From the NCBI GenBank assembly GCA_945827785.1, contig CALZOR010000008.1:1-43995 (forward strand): DNA of 43,995 bases. Reading direction: 5' to 3'. The notes under the pieces are model-generated. The model was not told where the DNA came from. It did not search any database and saw only the letters and a list, made by a program, of their open reading frames with translations. This DNA comes from an uncultured Bacteroidales bacterium (lineage in GTDB: Bacteria > Bacteroidota > Bacteroidia > Bacteroidales > UBA932). This document shows positions 1 to 8,675 of the stretch, piece after piece. Both the position numbers and the translations under genes were made by a program. The first letter of the stretch is position 1, and each line of letters opens with the position of its first letter.

Positions 1-102
1 CGTCTTGCTGAGCGGTAATTTCTGCGTTGTCCTCCTTCTTCAGTCGGTCATTACCTGGAGGTAACTCCCTCCATCATCAGTCGTCCGCCTTGAACTTCCG
101 GT
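1..102. other. unassigned edge sequence
   Basis: No supportable gene. On both strands the frames are short or interrupted. A small palindrome (TTACCTGGAGGTAA, about 51-64) is visible but does not identify the region. It lies beyond the rpsT terminator, so it probably belongs to a neighbouring unit that is cut by the window edge. Confidence 0.3.
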
Positions 103-115
103 TTGATTTTTAACG

Positions 116-145
116 AAAGAAGCAGCCTCGTTGGACTGCTTCTTT
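116..145 (-). terminator. rpsT terminator hairpin
   Basis: Perfect 10-bp inverted repeat (AAAGAAGCAG / CTGCTTCTTT) with a 10-nt loop, 35 bp past the rpsT stop. On the minus strand the stem runs into a T-rich stretch, which fits an intrinsic terminator for the tRNA-Glu/rpsT transcript. Confidence 0.7.
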
Positions 146-180
146 CCAGCTATAAGAAAACCTTTAAAAGGTTGCTTTCA

Positions 181-435
181 TTACGAAAGTTTGTTGATGT
201 AAACTGCGATACCGCTCTTGAGGTTTGCAGCCTTGTTCTTGTGAATAACACCAATCTTAGCAAGCTTGTCAATCATTGCGTAAACCTTAGGAGCATTTGC
301 CTCTGCTGATGCCTTGTCGGTGGTATTTCTCAACGCACGAATTGCGTTCCTTGTTGTCTTTGCATAATATTTATTATGCAATCTGCGCCTCTCGCTCTGG
401 CGATAGCGCTTGTCTGCTGAAGCGTGGTTTGCCAT
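181..435 (-). CDS. rpsT: 30S ribosomal protein S20
   Basis: Small, very basic 84-residue protein that binds 16S rRNA and helps 30S assembly. The N-terminus [18 protein letters not shown] and the alternating Lys/Arg/Ala helices are typical of S20, and the length is normal. It lies 24 bp downstream of tRNA-Glu on the same strand with no terminator between, so the two are probably co-transcribed from the promoter at 561-591. A strong hairpin follows the stop. Identification is firm from sequence. Confidence 0.96.
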   Translation of the reverse strand: MANHASADKRYRQSERRRLHNKYYAKTTRNAIRALRNTTDKASAEANAPKVYAMIDKLAKIGVIHKNKAANLKSGIAVYINKLS

Positions 436-459
436 TGTTCTTATTTTTTATATTTTTTG

Positions 460-531
460 TAGTGGGTAGGGGAATCGAACCCCTATTGCAAGAATGAAAA
501 TCTTGAGTACTAGCCGTTATACGAACCCACC
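460..531 (-). tRNA. tRNA-Glu (TTC anticodon)
   Basis: Read on the minus strand, GGTGGGTTCG... folds into a cloverleaf. The acceptor stem GGTGGGT pairs with ACCCACT, the anticodon arm is CAAGA-TTTTCAT-TCTTG with anticodon TTC, and the T-arm contains GGTTCGATTCC. The CCA end is not encoded. About 72 nt. It sits directly between its promoter and rpsT. Confidence 0.95.
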
Positions 532-560
532 TTGCCAGCCATTTTTATCAAATGGGAGTG

Positions 561-591
561 CAAAGGTAAGAAATGTTTCTGAATTGACAAA
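561..591 (-). promoter_or_regulatory. Bacteroidota promoter for tRNA-Glu/rpsT
   Basis: On the minus strand: TTTG (591-588), 19-bp spacer, TACCTTTG (568-561). This matches the Bacteroidota primary sigma consensus (TTTG, about 19-20, TAnnTTTG) exactly. The predicted start is a few bases further on, about 25 nt before the tRNA 5' end. Confidence 0.85.
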
Positions 592-628
592 TTTTTCTTG
601 ACTTTTCTTACCAATTATTTCACTTCTC

Positions 629-1636
629 CTATTTCTCTTCCCTGGCCTTCGCCCATTCAAAAGAGTAGAGAACAGACTCTATCTGCCTGAGATAGTGGCG
701 TTTGTCATATTTTGGAGCATATACGAACGCTTCCATGACAATCATCTCGGTTCCATCCTGATTATAGAACGCATGAGCAACGAAAGGACCTCCCATATAG
801 TCATTATATACTTCCCAGAAGCCTCTAATCTCCGCGAAGTCCCTTCCCTTGTATTTCATATACTTTATAGATGGCCTTGCAAAGGTGCTGGTCATCATGT
901 AGGTATTTTCGAACATTCCCGGAACATTGTTCTTGAGCATCTCTGCATTTTCCTCAAGAATTTCGTCAAGGCCCATCATCTGCTTTCCTGCAACTACAGG
1001 ATATTTATATATAAGTATGCCCTGGCTTGTGAACTGGGTGTCATAGGAAATCCAGATGAAGTCGTCTGTCTGCTTCTTGAGCCTGTAGCCTGAAGGAAAA
1101 TGTGGAGAACCTCCAACCATGGCGCTTACAACCGGAGCCAGTGCCCTCTCTTCATATTTTTTTGAGTTGATGATTATCCTGTCTCTTTCCGCCTGCTCGA
1201 GGGTGGTGATGATCTTGCCGGCATTTTCTTTAAAAAGCTCGAGCGCAGAGTCACTGTCGGCCGCATTGATGCGGATAATGCACTGAGGCGTTGCCCACAC
1301 GTCCTGCTGAAGGACCAGCCCCGGATTGGTTACCTTCGGGCTGATATTCAGGATGATAATGTTCCTGTGAATCTGGAACATGCTTCCGAAACCTCCCGGA
1401 GCGACATTCACAAGCGAGTACAGAGGCTCCCTCTGAGGCAGGTACGGGCAGTCGGCAGCCAGAGTGTCCCTTATTGCAGTCCCGACGGCACCTTCCCAGT
1501 CTGCCTTGTCGATTACTACGATGACTTCGCCGGCCTTTCCGCTTACGTTCGGAAGCAGAGCTTTCTTACGTCCCCCGCATGAAACCATGGCAAGAATGCA
1601 GATGGCCATGGCCATATAAGATAATATCCGTTTCAT
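629..1636 (-). CDS. DUF4837 family lipoprotein
   Basis: 335 residues with a lipoprotein signal peptide; the lipobox LAMVSC puts the lipidated Cys near residue 20, so the mature protein is membrane-anchored on the periplasmic side. The remainder matches my recollection of the Bacteroidota DUF4837 family (for example the AGEVIVVIDKADWEG start and a C-terminal YLRQIESVLYSF helix). Function of the family is not known to me. It is the last gene of the M23-dxr-rseP-DUF4837 minus-strand operon, 31 bp after rseP, so an envelope role is likely but inferred only from context. Confidence 0.8.
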   Translation of the reverse strand: MKRILSYMAMAICILAMVSCGGRKKALLPNVSGKAGEVIVVIDKADWEGAVGTAIRDTLAADCPYLPQREPLYSLVNVAPGGFGSMFQIHRNIIILNISPKVTNPGLVLQQDVWATPQCIIRINAADSDSALELFKENAGKIITTLEQAERDRIIINSKKYEERALAPVVSAMVGGSPHFPSGYRLKKQTDDFIWISYDTQFTSQGILIYKYPVVAGKQMMGLDEILEENAEMLKNNVPGMFENTYMMTSTFARPSIKYMKYKGRDFAEIRGFWEVYNDYMGGPFVAHAFYNQDGTEMIVMEAFVYAPKYDKRHYLRQIESVLYSFEWAKAREEK

Positions 1637-1667
1637 ATATATTAAGGTATAAAGGTATATTGGTTAA

Positions 1668-3011
1668 TCACAACATTTTGAAAAGCCTTGCGATATCGTT
1701 GCCGAAGGCAAGGAACATCAGACCGAATATGAGCAGCATCCCGACAATCTGCATTGCATACATGAATTTGTCGCTTGGCTTGCGTCTTGTAATCATCTCA
1801 TACAGAGTGAATACGATATGGCCTCCGTCCAGTGCCGGGACAGGCAGCAGGTTCATCACACCCAGCATGATTGAGAGCAGGGCAAGAATGTTGAGGAATT
1901 CGTACCAGTTCCACTTCGAAGGGAAAATCTGCCCCATCGCAATGAAACTTCCCACGGATTTGTACGCCCCTGTGCTCGGAGTCGCCACCAGTTTCAAATC
2001 CTGAAGATAGCCTCCTATTGTCTTGAATGTCAGGGAGAAACCGGCAGGAATTGCGCTCATAAAATTATATTCTTTCGTCTTGACGGGCGGCATGGCCAGC
2101 TGTACGCCAAGCATTCCGAGCGAGTCCACCTGGAGAGCCATGCAGAGCGTATCGGCCCCGCGGACAATCTCGGTCTCAATCTGCCTTGATGCATTTTCCC
2201 TCAAAATCCCTCGGGCATCCTGCACGAACCTTATGGGGCGCCCGTCCAGGGCTACGATTCTATCGCCCTGGCCGATTCCCGCCTCCGAGTTCACCGAAGA
2301 AGAAGGAACGGCTGAAATTGTGAACGGAATCGCTATGTCGAACATGCCCGGAGTATTGAGCACCTGCGGAAGCATGCTGTGGTCGATGTAGATGTCAAGC
2401 GTGTCTGTCCCCCTGAGCACTCTCGCCTTCCTTGCGGTCTGCCTTGCGAGGTCTGCCTGAAGCATGCCGAAATTCTCCGGCACATAGTCATCGAAACTCA
2501 GGATACGGTCACCGCTGCGGAAGCCCATGTCGTATGCCAGATCATTGACATAGATGTAGTTGTCTTCGTTGCTGTAGTAGCTCGTCCCCCATTTCATCAA
2601 TATGCCGGAATATATTGCGATGGCCAGGATGAAATTGAAAAGCACTCCTCCGGCCATTACAAGCAGCCTTTGCCATGCCGGCTTTGTCCGGAATTCCCAT
2701 GGCTGGGGTTCGTGTTTGGTGAATTCGGTGTCCATTGATTCGTCCACCATGCCGCATATTTTGCAATAGCCTCCGAGGGGAAGCCAGCCTATTCCGTACT
2801 CGGTCTCTCTGGATGCGAGCTTCGGGAAGAGTTTGCTGAACCATCCGCTCTTGGTGCTGAGCAACTTGAACCCTCCGGCATCGAAGAAGAGGAAGAACTT
2901 GTCAACCCTTATGCCGAAAATCTTTGCAAAAGTGAAATGCCCCAGTTCGTGTATTGCAATAAGCAGCGAAAGGGCGACAATAAGCTGCAATGCCTTTATC
3001 AATACTGTCAT
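1668..3011 (-). CDS. rseP: RIP metalloprotease RseP (site-2 protease)
   Basis: Inner-membrane zinc protease that cuts transmembrane segments, classically anti-sigma factors and leftover signal peptides. Visible features: HELGH zinc motif in the first membrane segment (around residue 21-25), PDZ-like central region between about residues 130 and 320, and the C-terminal LLPVPALDGGH motif that supplies the third zinc ligand, followed by two membrane helices. Length 447 is usual. Its ATG overlaps the dxr stop by 4 bp (ATGA), so translation is probably coupled. The dxr-rseP pairing is a common bacterial arrangement. Confidence 0.95.
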   Translation of the reverse strand: MTVLIKALQLIVALSLLIAIHELGHFTFAKIFGIRVDKFFLFFDAGGFKLLSTKSGWFSKLFPKLASRETEYGIGWLPLGGYCKICGMVDESMDTEFTKHEPQPWEFRTKPAWQRLLVMAGGVLFNFILAIAIYSGILMKWGTSYYSNEDNYIYVNDLAYDMGFRSGDRILSFDDYVPENFGMLQADLARQTARKARVLRGTDTLDIYIDHSMLPQVLNTPGMFDIAIPFTISAVPSSSVNSEAGIGQGDRIVALDGRPIRFVQDARGILRENASRQIETEIVRGADTLCMALQVDSLGMLGVQLAMPPVKTKEYNFMSAIPAGFSLTFKTIGGYLQDLKLVATPSTGAYKSVGSFIAMGQIFPSKWNWYEFLNILALLSIMLGVMNLLPVPALDGGHIVFTLYEMITRRKPSDKFMYAMQIVGMLLIFGLMFLAFGNDIARLFKML

Positions 3012-4195
3012 TGTTTCTGATGGATTCGCCTGCCCTCCTGTCTGTCAATGAGTTCTGACGCTTTGGCGAGGACGGCATCGTTTGTTCTGAAAATTGTATC
3101 CAGGTCGCACGCTTTATCAAAATCCGAGCCATTCATGCACTCGGAAACGATGTCCGTGATGGTGTAGAACCCGATTCTGCCTTTAAGATAGGCTGCGACA
3201 GCCGCTTCGTTGGCGGCATTCATGATGCATGCCATGTTGCCTCCCTTGTCCAAAGCCATGTAAGCAAGGTCCAGTGATGGAAATCTCTCCCTGTCCGGAG
3301 CGAAGAAAGAAAGGCTGCCGAGCTGGGCGAAATCGAGTTTCTTGTTGGAAAGTGTCATCCTGTGCGGAAAGCAGAGCGCAAACTGAATCGGTTCCCTCAT
3401 GTCGGGATGTCCCATCTGTGCTATCACCGCCCCGTCGGCATATTCCACCATTGAATGGATGATGGACTCGGGGTGGATGACCACGTTGATCTTGTCTCCG
3501 GGAGTTCCGAAAAGCCACCTTGCCTCTATGATTTCCAGACATTTGTTCATCATGGTTGCGGAGTCTATGGTTATCTTTGCTCCCATGTTCCATTTCGGGT
3601 GCTTCAGGGCCTGCCCCGGTGTCGCCCTCGCAATCTGCTCCTTTGTCCAGGTCCTGAAAGGGCCTCCGGATGCCGTAAGATGGATTTTTTCGATCTCTGC
3701 CCCTGCCGACCCCATGAGACATTGGAAGATGGCGGAGTGCTCTGAATCCACCGGCAGGATCTTCGCCTTGTATTCCATGGCCATTTCCATGACTGTCTGT
3801 CCTGCGGCAACGAGGGTTTCCTTGTTGGCCAGGGCTATTGTCTTGCCCGCCTTGATTGCCGCCACCGTGGATGCCAGTCCGCTGAATCCGACCATCGAGG
3901 TGAGGACGATGTCAATGTCCTCGCTGGTGACAAGGTCGCAGACCGACTGCATTCCCGCAAATACCTTTACAAAATGGGGCCTGAGGGCCTGGTTGACCTC
4001 CTCGTATTTTGCTTCGTTACAGATTACGACATTGTTTGCATTGAATTCAATTGCTTGATTGATAAGAAGTTCGCTGCTGTTGTTGGCTGTGAGCAGCTCA
4101 ACCTCGAAAAGGTCGGGGTGCTGTCTTATCACATCCAGTGCCTGTGTACCTATCGATCCTGTTGACCCCAGGATGGCTATATGTCTTTTTTCCAT
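3008..4195 (-). CDS. dxr: 1-deoxy-D-xylulose 5-phosphate reductoisomerase
   Basis: Second enzyme of the MEP isoprenoid pathway: converts 1-deoxy-D-xylulose 5-phosphate to 2-C-methyl-D-erythritol 4-phosphate with NADPH and a divalent metal, in the cytosol. The N-terminal GSTGSIGTQALDV is the NADPH-binding motif, LANKETLV and PVDSEHSAIFQ contribute metal and active-site residues, and TASGGPF is the substrate loop. Length 395 is normal. It overlaps rseP by 4 bp and follows the M23 gene closely. The downstream user uppS is encoded elsewhere in this window (21835). Confidence 0.96.
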   Translation of the reverse strand: MEKRHIAILGSTGSIGTQALDVIRQHPDLFEVELLTANNSSELLINQAIEFNANNVVICNEAKYEEVNQALRPHFVKVFAGMQSVCDLVTSEDIDIVLTSMVGFSGLASTVAAIKAGKTIALANKETLVAAGQTVMEMAMEYKAKILPVDSEHSAIFQCLMGSAGAEIEKIHLTASGGPFRTWTKEQIARATPGQALKHPKWNMGAKITIDSATMMNKCLEIIEARWLFGTPGDKINVVIHPESIIHSMVEYADGAVIAQMGHPDMREPIQFALCFPHRMTLSNKKLDFAQLGSLSFFAPDRERFPSLDLAYMALDKGGNMACIMNAANEAAVAAYLKGRIGFYTITDIVSECMNGSDFDKACDLDTIFRTNDAVLAKASELIDRQEGRRIHQKQ

Positions 4196-4205
4196 AATTA
4201 TGCGA

Positions 4206-5081
4206 TTAGAAACTTATGTACGATGTCGGGTCGATGCTCTGGCCGTTGTGCCACAATTCGAAATGCAGGTGTGGTCCGGTTGTCGTCGTGCCTGTGTTTC
4301 CGAGAAGGGCTATGGGTGTGCCGGCCGTGACTTTGTCTCCCGTCTTCTTGAGCAGTTTTTCGTTGTGCCGGTAGATTGAAACGATGTCGCCGCTGTGCTG
4401 AATCTGGATGCTGTTGCCTGTTTCTTCGTTCCATTGTGCTGAAATTACTGTGCCGTCCAGCACCGCCTTTACCACCGATCCGCTTGGTGCAGTTATGTCT
4501 ATATATGGGTGAAAATCAGGGTCATAGCCCTGGGAAATGACTCCTTTCACAGGTGTGAAGAAATGCATGCCCTCGATTGGGAGCGCCCTCTTTGCACGGG
4601 ATGAAATCTCGAATTGTTCCTCCTGCTTGACCTGCTGGCGCAGAAGGGAATCCTGTTTCTGAAGGGCCGTCGCATCTGTCGGAACGACCTCCGCTTTCCT
4701 GGCATTGATGATGCTGTCGATTTTCAATGGCTCACGTCCTTCGACCGTCCTCCTAAGATTTTCTGAATATAATTCCCATTTATATATCTCATTTTCAAGA
4801 GAATCCACCTTTATGGCATTCTGGATGGCTGCTCTTTTTGAACCCTCGTCAGGATAGCCCGGGATAAAAACGCGGACAGGTGTGTATGCCACAATGGCAA
4901 AAATCGCAGCTGAGAATATGACCACCACGCTGACTATTGCAACCAGGAAACTTGCTCTGGAAAAATGCAGTGTCAGGAATTGTTCATGAGTCTGGTCATC
5001 AATAAGTGCGAGCCTGAAATTTCGCACTTTATGCTCTTTGTGCTCCTTGGATTTATTGTTATGTTTATTGTTCAGTGCCAT
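4206..5081 (-). CDS. membrane-anchored M23 (LytM-type) peptidase
   Basis: 291 residues. A basic cytosolic N-terminus precedes one membrane helix (about residues 45-68, FLVAIVSVVVIFSAAIFAIVA), then a helical stretch and a C-terminal M23 domain. The zinc and catalytic motifs are present: HPYID (H-x3-D), SIYRHNEKL, and GPHLHFELW (HxH). It therefore looks like an active cell-wall endopeptidase or hydrolase activator facing the periplasm. First gene of the minus-strand operon with dxr, rseP and DUF4837. Its 5' end contains the promoter of the divergent ruvX. Confidence 0.88.
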   Translation of the reverse strand: MALNNKHNNKSKEHKEHKVRNFRLALIDDQTHEQFLTLHFSRASFLVAIVSVVVIFSAAIFAIVAYTPVRVFIPGYPDEGSKRAAIQNAIKVDSLENEIYKWELYSENLRRTVEGREPLKIDSIINARKAEVVPTDATALQKQDSLLRQQVKQEEQFEISSRAKRALPIEGMHFFTPVKGVISQGYDPDFHPYIDITAPSGSVVKAVLDGTVISAQWNEETGNSIQIQHSGDIVSIYRHNEKLLKKTGDKVTAGTPIALLGNTGTTTTGPHLHFELWHNGQSIDPTSYISF

Positions 5082-5097
5082 AATTTTTATAACTTTG
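5067..5097 (+). promoter_or_regulatory. promoter for ruvX inside the divergent M23 start region
   Basis: ATTG (5067-5070), 19-bp spacer, TAACTTTG (5090-5097). The -7 box matches TAnnTTTG and the -33 box matches 3 of 4. The ruvX ATG is only 8 bp past the box, so the mRNA would be leaderless or nearly so. Confidence 0.6.
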
Positions 5098-5105
5098 TCC
5101 CCGAT

Positions 5106-5597
5106 ATGGACAGGCTAATAGGCATAGATTACGGACGGAAAAGGGTCGGACTTGCAGTCAGTGACCCGCTCGGAATTTTTGCCTCTGCCCTTGAAACGGT
5201 ACAGACTGCAAAGATAATAGAATATCTCAGAAATTACTCAGAAAAAGAGAATGTATCCGCTTTTGTGGTTGGTATGCCGCAGAATATGAACGGTGCTCCT
5301 TCAGAGGCTGCGAAGGATGTGAAGGCATTTCTGGTTCAACTTGAGAAGGCATTTCCCGGAGTCCCGATTCATCTTGAAGATGAGCGTTTCACCTCCGTCC
5401 TGGCCCATCGTGCCATGATTGACGGAGGCATGAAAGCCTCGGACCGCAGGGACAAGGAGTCTGTGGACAAAATCAGCGCTGCAATCATCCTCCAGAGCTA
5501 CATGGACCGGACTTCAGGCTCGAATTTTGCTTATGACCCGGCCCTGGTCCCGGATACCCTGACCTCCAAGGTTTCGGGCCGCAGACGCCGCAAATGA
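5106..5597 (+). CDS. ruvX: Holliday junction resolvase-like nuclease RuvX/YqgF
   Basis: RNase H-fold protein linked to 16S/23S rRNA 5' maturation and possibly to Holliday junction cleavage. The N-terminus MDRLIGIDYGRKRVGLAVSD holds the first catalytic Asp; VVGMPQNMNG and LEDERFTS are the other conserved blocks. I start at MDRLIG (163 residues), not at the track's upstream ATG: the upstream part is hydrophobic junk overlapping the M23 gene antisense, and the promoter at 5067-5097 lies inside it. Followed by def after 39 bp. Confidence 0.9.
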   Translation: MDRLIGIDYGRKRVGLAVSDPLGIFASALETVQTAKIIEYLRNYSEKENVSAFVVGMPQNMNGAPSEAAKDVKAFLVQLEKAFPGVPIHLEDERFTSVLAHRAMIDGGMKASDRRDKESVDKISAAIILQSYMDRTSGSNFAYDPALVPDTLTSKVSGRRRRK

Positions 5598-5636
5598 TAC
5601 GGTAACATTCTGTAAATTAAAATAATATATAATATA

Positions 5637-6188
5637 ATGATACTTCCGATTTATTTATATGGTTCTGAAATCCTGAGGAACCAAAATGTTGACGCCGACC
5701 TCACGGACAAGGAAGGTCTGGCAAGTTTCATCGCCGACATGAAGGACACTCTCAAGGAAGCTGACGGATGCGGACTTGCCGCGCCTCAGGTTGGAGTGAA
5801 CAAGAGGATACTCATCGTGGACGGGACTGACCTTGCCGACACTTATGACTACCTGAAGGATTTCCGCCGCACGATGATCAATCCGGTCATTGTCGAGGAA
5901 AGTGAGCAGACATGCGAATATTCAGAGGGCTGTCTCAGCGTGCCCGGCATCTATGCCGAGGTGACACGCCCTTCGGTAATCAAGGTCGAGTATTATGACG
6001 AGAATCTCAACAAGGTAACCGAAGAGTTCAAGGGCTTTGCCTGCCGTATGGTCCAGCACGAGATGGACCACCTTGACGGAAACCTCTTTGTTGACCGCGT
6101 TTCTGCCATCCGTCGCAAAATGATTGCCCGCAAGCTCCAGGGAATATCAAAGGGAGCTGTCAAAACCCGTTATAAATCAAAAAGATAA
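5637..6188 (+). CDS. def: peptide deformylase
   Basis: Removes the formyl group from the N-terminal Met of nascent proteins. All three motifs are intact: GCGLAAPQVG (motif I), EGCLSVPG (motif II, the Cys metal ligand) and QHEMDHLDG (motif III, two His ligands and the catalytic Glu). Length 183 is normal. Sits between ruvX and the phosphomannomutase gene, 5 bp from the latter, probably in one transcript. Confidence 0.96.
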   Translation: MILPIYLYGSEILRNQNVDADLTDKEGLASFIADMKDTLKEADGCGLAAPQVGVNKRILIVDGTDLADTYDYLKDFRRTMINPVIVEESEQTCEYSEGCLSVPGIYAEVTRPSVIKVEYYDENLNKVTEEFKGFACRMVQHEMDHLDGNLFVDRVSAIRRKMIARKLQGISKGAVKTRYKSKR

Positions 6189-6193
6189 TTGAT

Positions 6194-7549
6194 ATGGGAG
6201 CATTTCACGCTTATGATATCAGAGGAATCTGGAATGTGGATTTCGACAGGGAGACCGCCTATAAGGTAGCGTATTTTCTCCCTGAACTTCTTGCAACGGA
6301 CAAGGTTGCAGTGGGAAGGGATTGCCGTGTTTCATCAGATGAAATACATCAGGCTGTTCTTCAGGGAATTACAGATGCAGGTGCCGATGTCTATGACCTT
6401 GGTCTGACGACAACCCCGGCAGTATATTTCGCAACTGCAAATTATGGATTCAAGGCTTCGGTACAGATTACTGCCTCGCACAATGGACCGCAGTACAACG
6501 GTATGAAGGTCTCGACAGAAAATGCACGTGCAGTGGGCTATGATGCAGGTCTGAAGACCATCAAACAGTGGATCGACGAGGGTAAACCGACTCCTGCAGC
6601 CGAAACCAAGGGGCAGGTTCATCAGATGAACATTTATAAGGACTATCTTGATTTCCTGCTGAAATACAAGGAGGACTACAGCAATCTGAACATCGCCATG
6701 GACCTTTCCAACGGAATGGCAAATCTTTTTGCGCGTCCCGTTTTCGGCGACCAGCCTCACTATCTCTTCGAAGGAATGGATGGAAGGTTTCCGAATCATG
6801 AGCCTAACCCATTGATACAGAAGAATGTGGAGGCTTTGAAGGAACTGGTTCGGAAAACCGGGGCAGATGTCGGCGTAATCTATGACGGGGATGCAGACAG
6901 GGTAATGTTCGTGGACGAGAACGCCCGTTTCATTTCTCCTGACCTGATGATTGCAGTGCTCGGACAGTATTTCCTTGTGGAAAGAGGTGAAAAGGGACTT
7001 GTCCTTCAGGATATCCGCTCCAGCAAGGCTGTCGGCGAGTATCTCGCACCGCTTGGCGGAGAAATGCGCACATGGAAGGTAGGTCGTGCATTCGCTGCCG
7101 AGAAACTCCGTGAAATAGACGGCGTGTTCGGAGGCGAACTTGCCGGCCACTATTATTTCCGTGATTTCTTCTATTCTGACAGCGGAATGCTCGCTTCTAT
7201 CCTGATTCTCAATGTGATAAGCAAACTCAAGAAGGAAGGAAGAACACTCAGTCAGCTCATATCGGAGATTGAAAAATACCAGAATTCCGGAGAAATCAAC
7301 TTCCGCCTTGAAGACAAGGCCGGGGCTATGGACGCCGTGAGGGACATGTTCATGAGTGCGGAGAAGCACACCGCTTATATGGATTTCGATGGCTACAGAG
7401 TTGAATTCCCGCAGTGGTGGTTCAATATAAGGCCTTCAAATACAGAACCTTACCTGCGTTTTATTTGCGAAGCGACATCTAAGGAACTCCTGGATGAGAA
7501 GATACAGGCAGTAAGGGACCTGCTCACTTCAAAATTCGGAGCGGAATAG
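6194..7549 (+). CDS. phosphomannomutase / phosphoglucomutase
   Basis: Alpha-D-phosphohexomutase family enzyme interconverting sugar 1- and 6-phosphates, feeding nucleotide-sugar synthesis. Visible: TASHN with the phospho-serine (about residue 95), YDGDADRVMFVDE metal-binding loop, GGELAGHYYF sugar-specificity loop (GEMSGH type) and the RPSNTEPYLR phosphate-binding loop near the C-terminus. Length 451 is usual for ManB/AlgC-type enzymes. Specificity for mannose against glucose cannot be settled by eye. One base separates its stop from the next ATG. Confidence 0.92.
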   Translation: MGAFHAYDIRGIWNVDFDRETAYKVAYFLPELLATDKVAVGRDCRVSSDEIHQAVLQGITDAGADVYDLGLTTTPAVYFATANYGFKASVQITASHNGPQYNGMKVSTENARAVGYDAGLKTIKQWIDEGKPTPAAETKGQVHQMNIYKDYLDFLLKYKEDYSNLNIAMDLSNGMANLFARPVFGDQPHYLFEGMDGRFPNHEPNPLIQKNVEALKELVRKTGADVGVIYDGDADRVMFVDENARFISPDLMIAVLGQYFLVERGEKGLVLQDIRSSKAVGEYLAPLGGEMRTWKVGRAFAAEKLREIDGVFGGELAGHYYFRDFFYSDSGMLASILILNVISKLKKEGRTLSQLISEIEKYQNSGEINFRLEDKAGAMDAVRDMFMSAEKHTAYMDFDGYRVEFPQWWFNIRPSNTEPYLRFICEATSKELLDEKIQAVRDLLTSKFGAE

Positions 7550-7550
7550 G

Positions 7551-8573
7551 ATGAGGAGGTTCGGATTTTTAATGACAGCCTGCATGATAATGCTTTTCGG
7601 GAGCTTTCATGCAGGCGCTGTCGTTCCTCAGAGGATCGATACAAGCAGGATTCAGCTCCAGATTCCGAGACTTTTTCTCCAAAGTGTGAAGTCGCTGGAG
7701 ATTTCTCCGTCCGATCCCATCGATACCCTTGATACCGTAAACGAACATGTCAAGGTGATTCTTTTCGGAGACAATACCTGGAGATATTATAAAACTCCTG
7801 ATTTCAAGGCACTTGCGGGTGTCTTTGATGAAAACTGGAACAATGTTGATTCCAATCCTTACAAGCTATCTCTGGAAAATCTTCCATATTCCTGGTCCAT
7901 CTGGCTTGTGGACAGTCTCAGCCAGTACCACTGCCCTTATCAGGGGGATGTATATTATAGAGGTAAATTCGGCATAAGGAGGGGACGCCGTCACCAGGGA
8001 GTCGATATCCCTTTGAAGACCGGGGAACCGGTACATGCGACTTTTACCGGCAGGGTGAGGGTATCCAAATATCTGGGAGGATATGGAAATGTGGTGATAA
8101 TCAGGCATGAAAACGGACTTGAGACTTTCTATGGGCATCTTTCAGAAAGGAAGGTCGGGGAAAATGAGTGGGTAAATGCCGGGGATGTCATCGGACTTGG
8201 TGGCTCGACCGGCCGCTCGACCGGTCCGCATCTTCATTTTGAAACCCGTTACAAGGGCTTTGCCTTTGATCCCCAGTGGCTTATCGACTTCAAGACTGGA
8301 GACCTGCGTCACCGGCTCTTCGTCCTGAAGAAGAAGTATTTCAGTCCGTACAGCAATTATGAGCAGGATTTTGAAGATGAATTCAAAAACGAGGAGGATG
8401 ACAGGAGGGAAGAAGCTGAAAGGGCGGCAATGAGATTCCACACGGTCAAGTCAGGAGATACTCTCGGCAGGATTGCAATCAACAACGGGACGACTGTAAG
8501 TGCCATCTGCAAGCTCAATGGCATCAAGCCGGATACTGTCCTGAAAATAGGCCGTAAACTTCGTGTGAAATAG
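7551..8573 (+). CDS. M23 peptidase with C-terminal LysM domain
   Basis: 340 residues. An N-terminal signal peptide (FLMTACMIMLFGSFHAGA) sends it to the periplasm. The M23 domain (about 145-245) has the full motif set: RRHQGVDIP, FYGHLSE and GPHLHFETR. A charged linker is followed by one LysM repeat (FHTVKSGDTLGRIAINNG... to the end), which binds peptidoglycan. Likely a murein endopeptidase; it may be active, since no ligand is missing. Directly downstream of the phosphohexomutase gene with 1 bp between. Confidence 0.93.
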   Translation: MRRFGFLMTACMIMLFGSFHAGAVVPQRIDTSRIQLQIPRLFLQSVKSLEISPSDPIDTLDTVNEHVKVILFGDNTWRYYKTPDFKALAGVFDENWNNVDSNPYKLSLENLPYSWSIWLVDSLSQYHCPYQGDVYYRGKFGIRRGRRHQGVDIPLKTGEPVHATFTGRVRVSKYLGGYGNVVIIRHENGLETFYGHLSERKVGENEWVNAGDVIGLGGSTGRSTGPHLHFETRYKGFAFDPQWLIDFKTGDLRHRLFVLKKKYFSPYSNYEQDFEDEFKNEEDDRREEAERAAMRFHTVKSGDTLGRIAINNGTTVSAICKLNGIKPDTVLKIGRKLRVK

Positions 8574-8633
8574 CCACCTGCTTCCACCTGAGCAGAAAAT
8601 CAAGAAAAATATCCGATTAACGAGATATTTATA

Positions 8634-8641
8634 TATTTTTG
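8634..8641 (+). promoter_or_regulatory. -7 box upstream of typA
   Basis: TATTTTTG fits TAnnTTTG and lies 34 bp before the typA ATG. No convincing TTTG is seen at the -33 position, so the promoter call rests on the -7 box alone. Confidence 0.45.
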
Positions 8642-8675
8642 CAAACTTTTTCGGACGATTATTATTGGTAAATAT

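Noticed and set aside
51-64. Palindrome TTACCTGGAGGTAA near the left edge
   Set aside because: Short, no gene context in the window and no second copy; chance cannot be excluded.
297-497. 66-residue plus-strand ORF over rpsT and the tRNA
   Set aside because: Antisense to rpsT and tRNA-Glu; no independent support.
4965-5105. N-terminal extension of ruvX in the ORF track
   Set aside because: Overlaps the M23 start antisense and the ruvX promoter; the family begins at MDRLIGIDYG.
6335-7369. 344-residue ORF antisense to the phosphomannomutase gene
   Set aside because: Same reason: frame shadow of a clear gene with all motifs on the plus strand.
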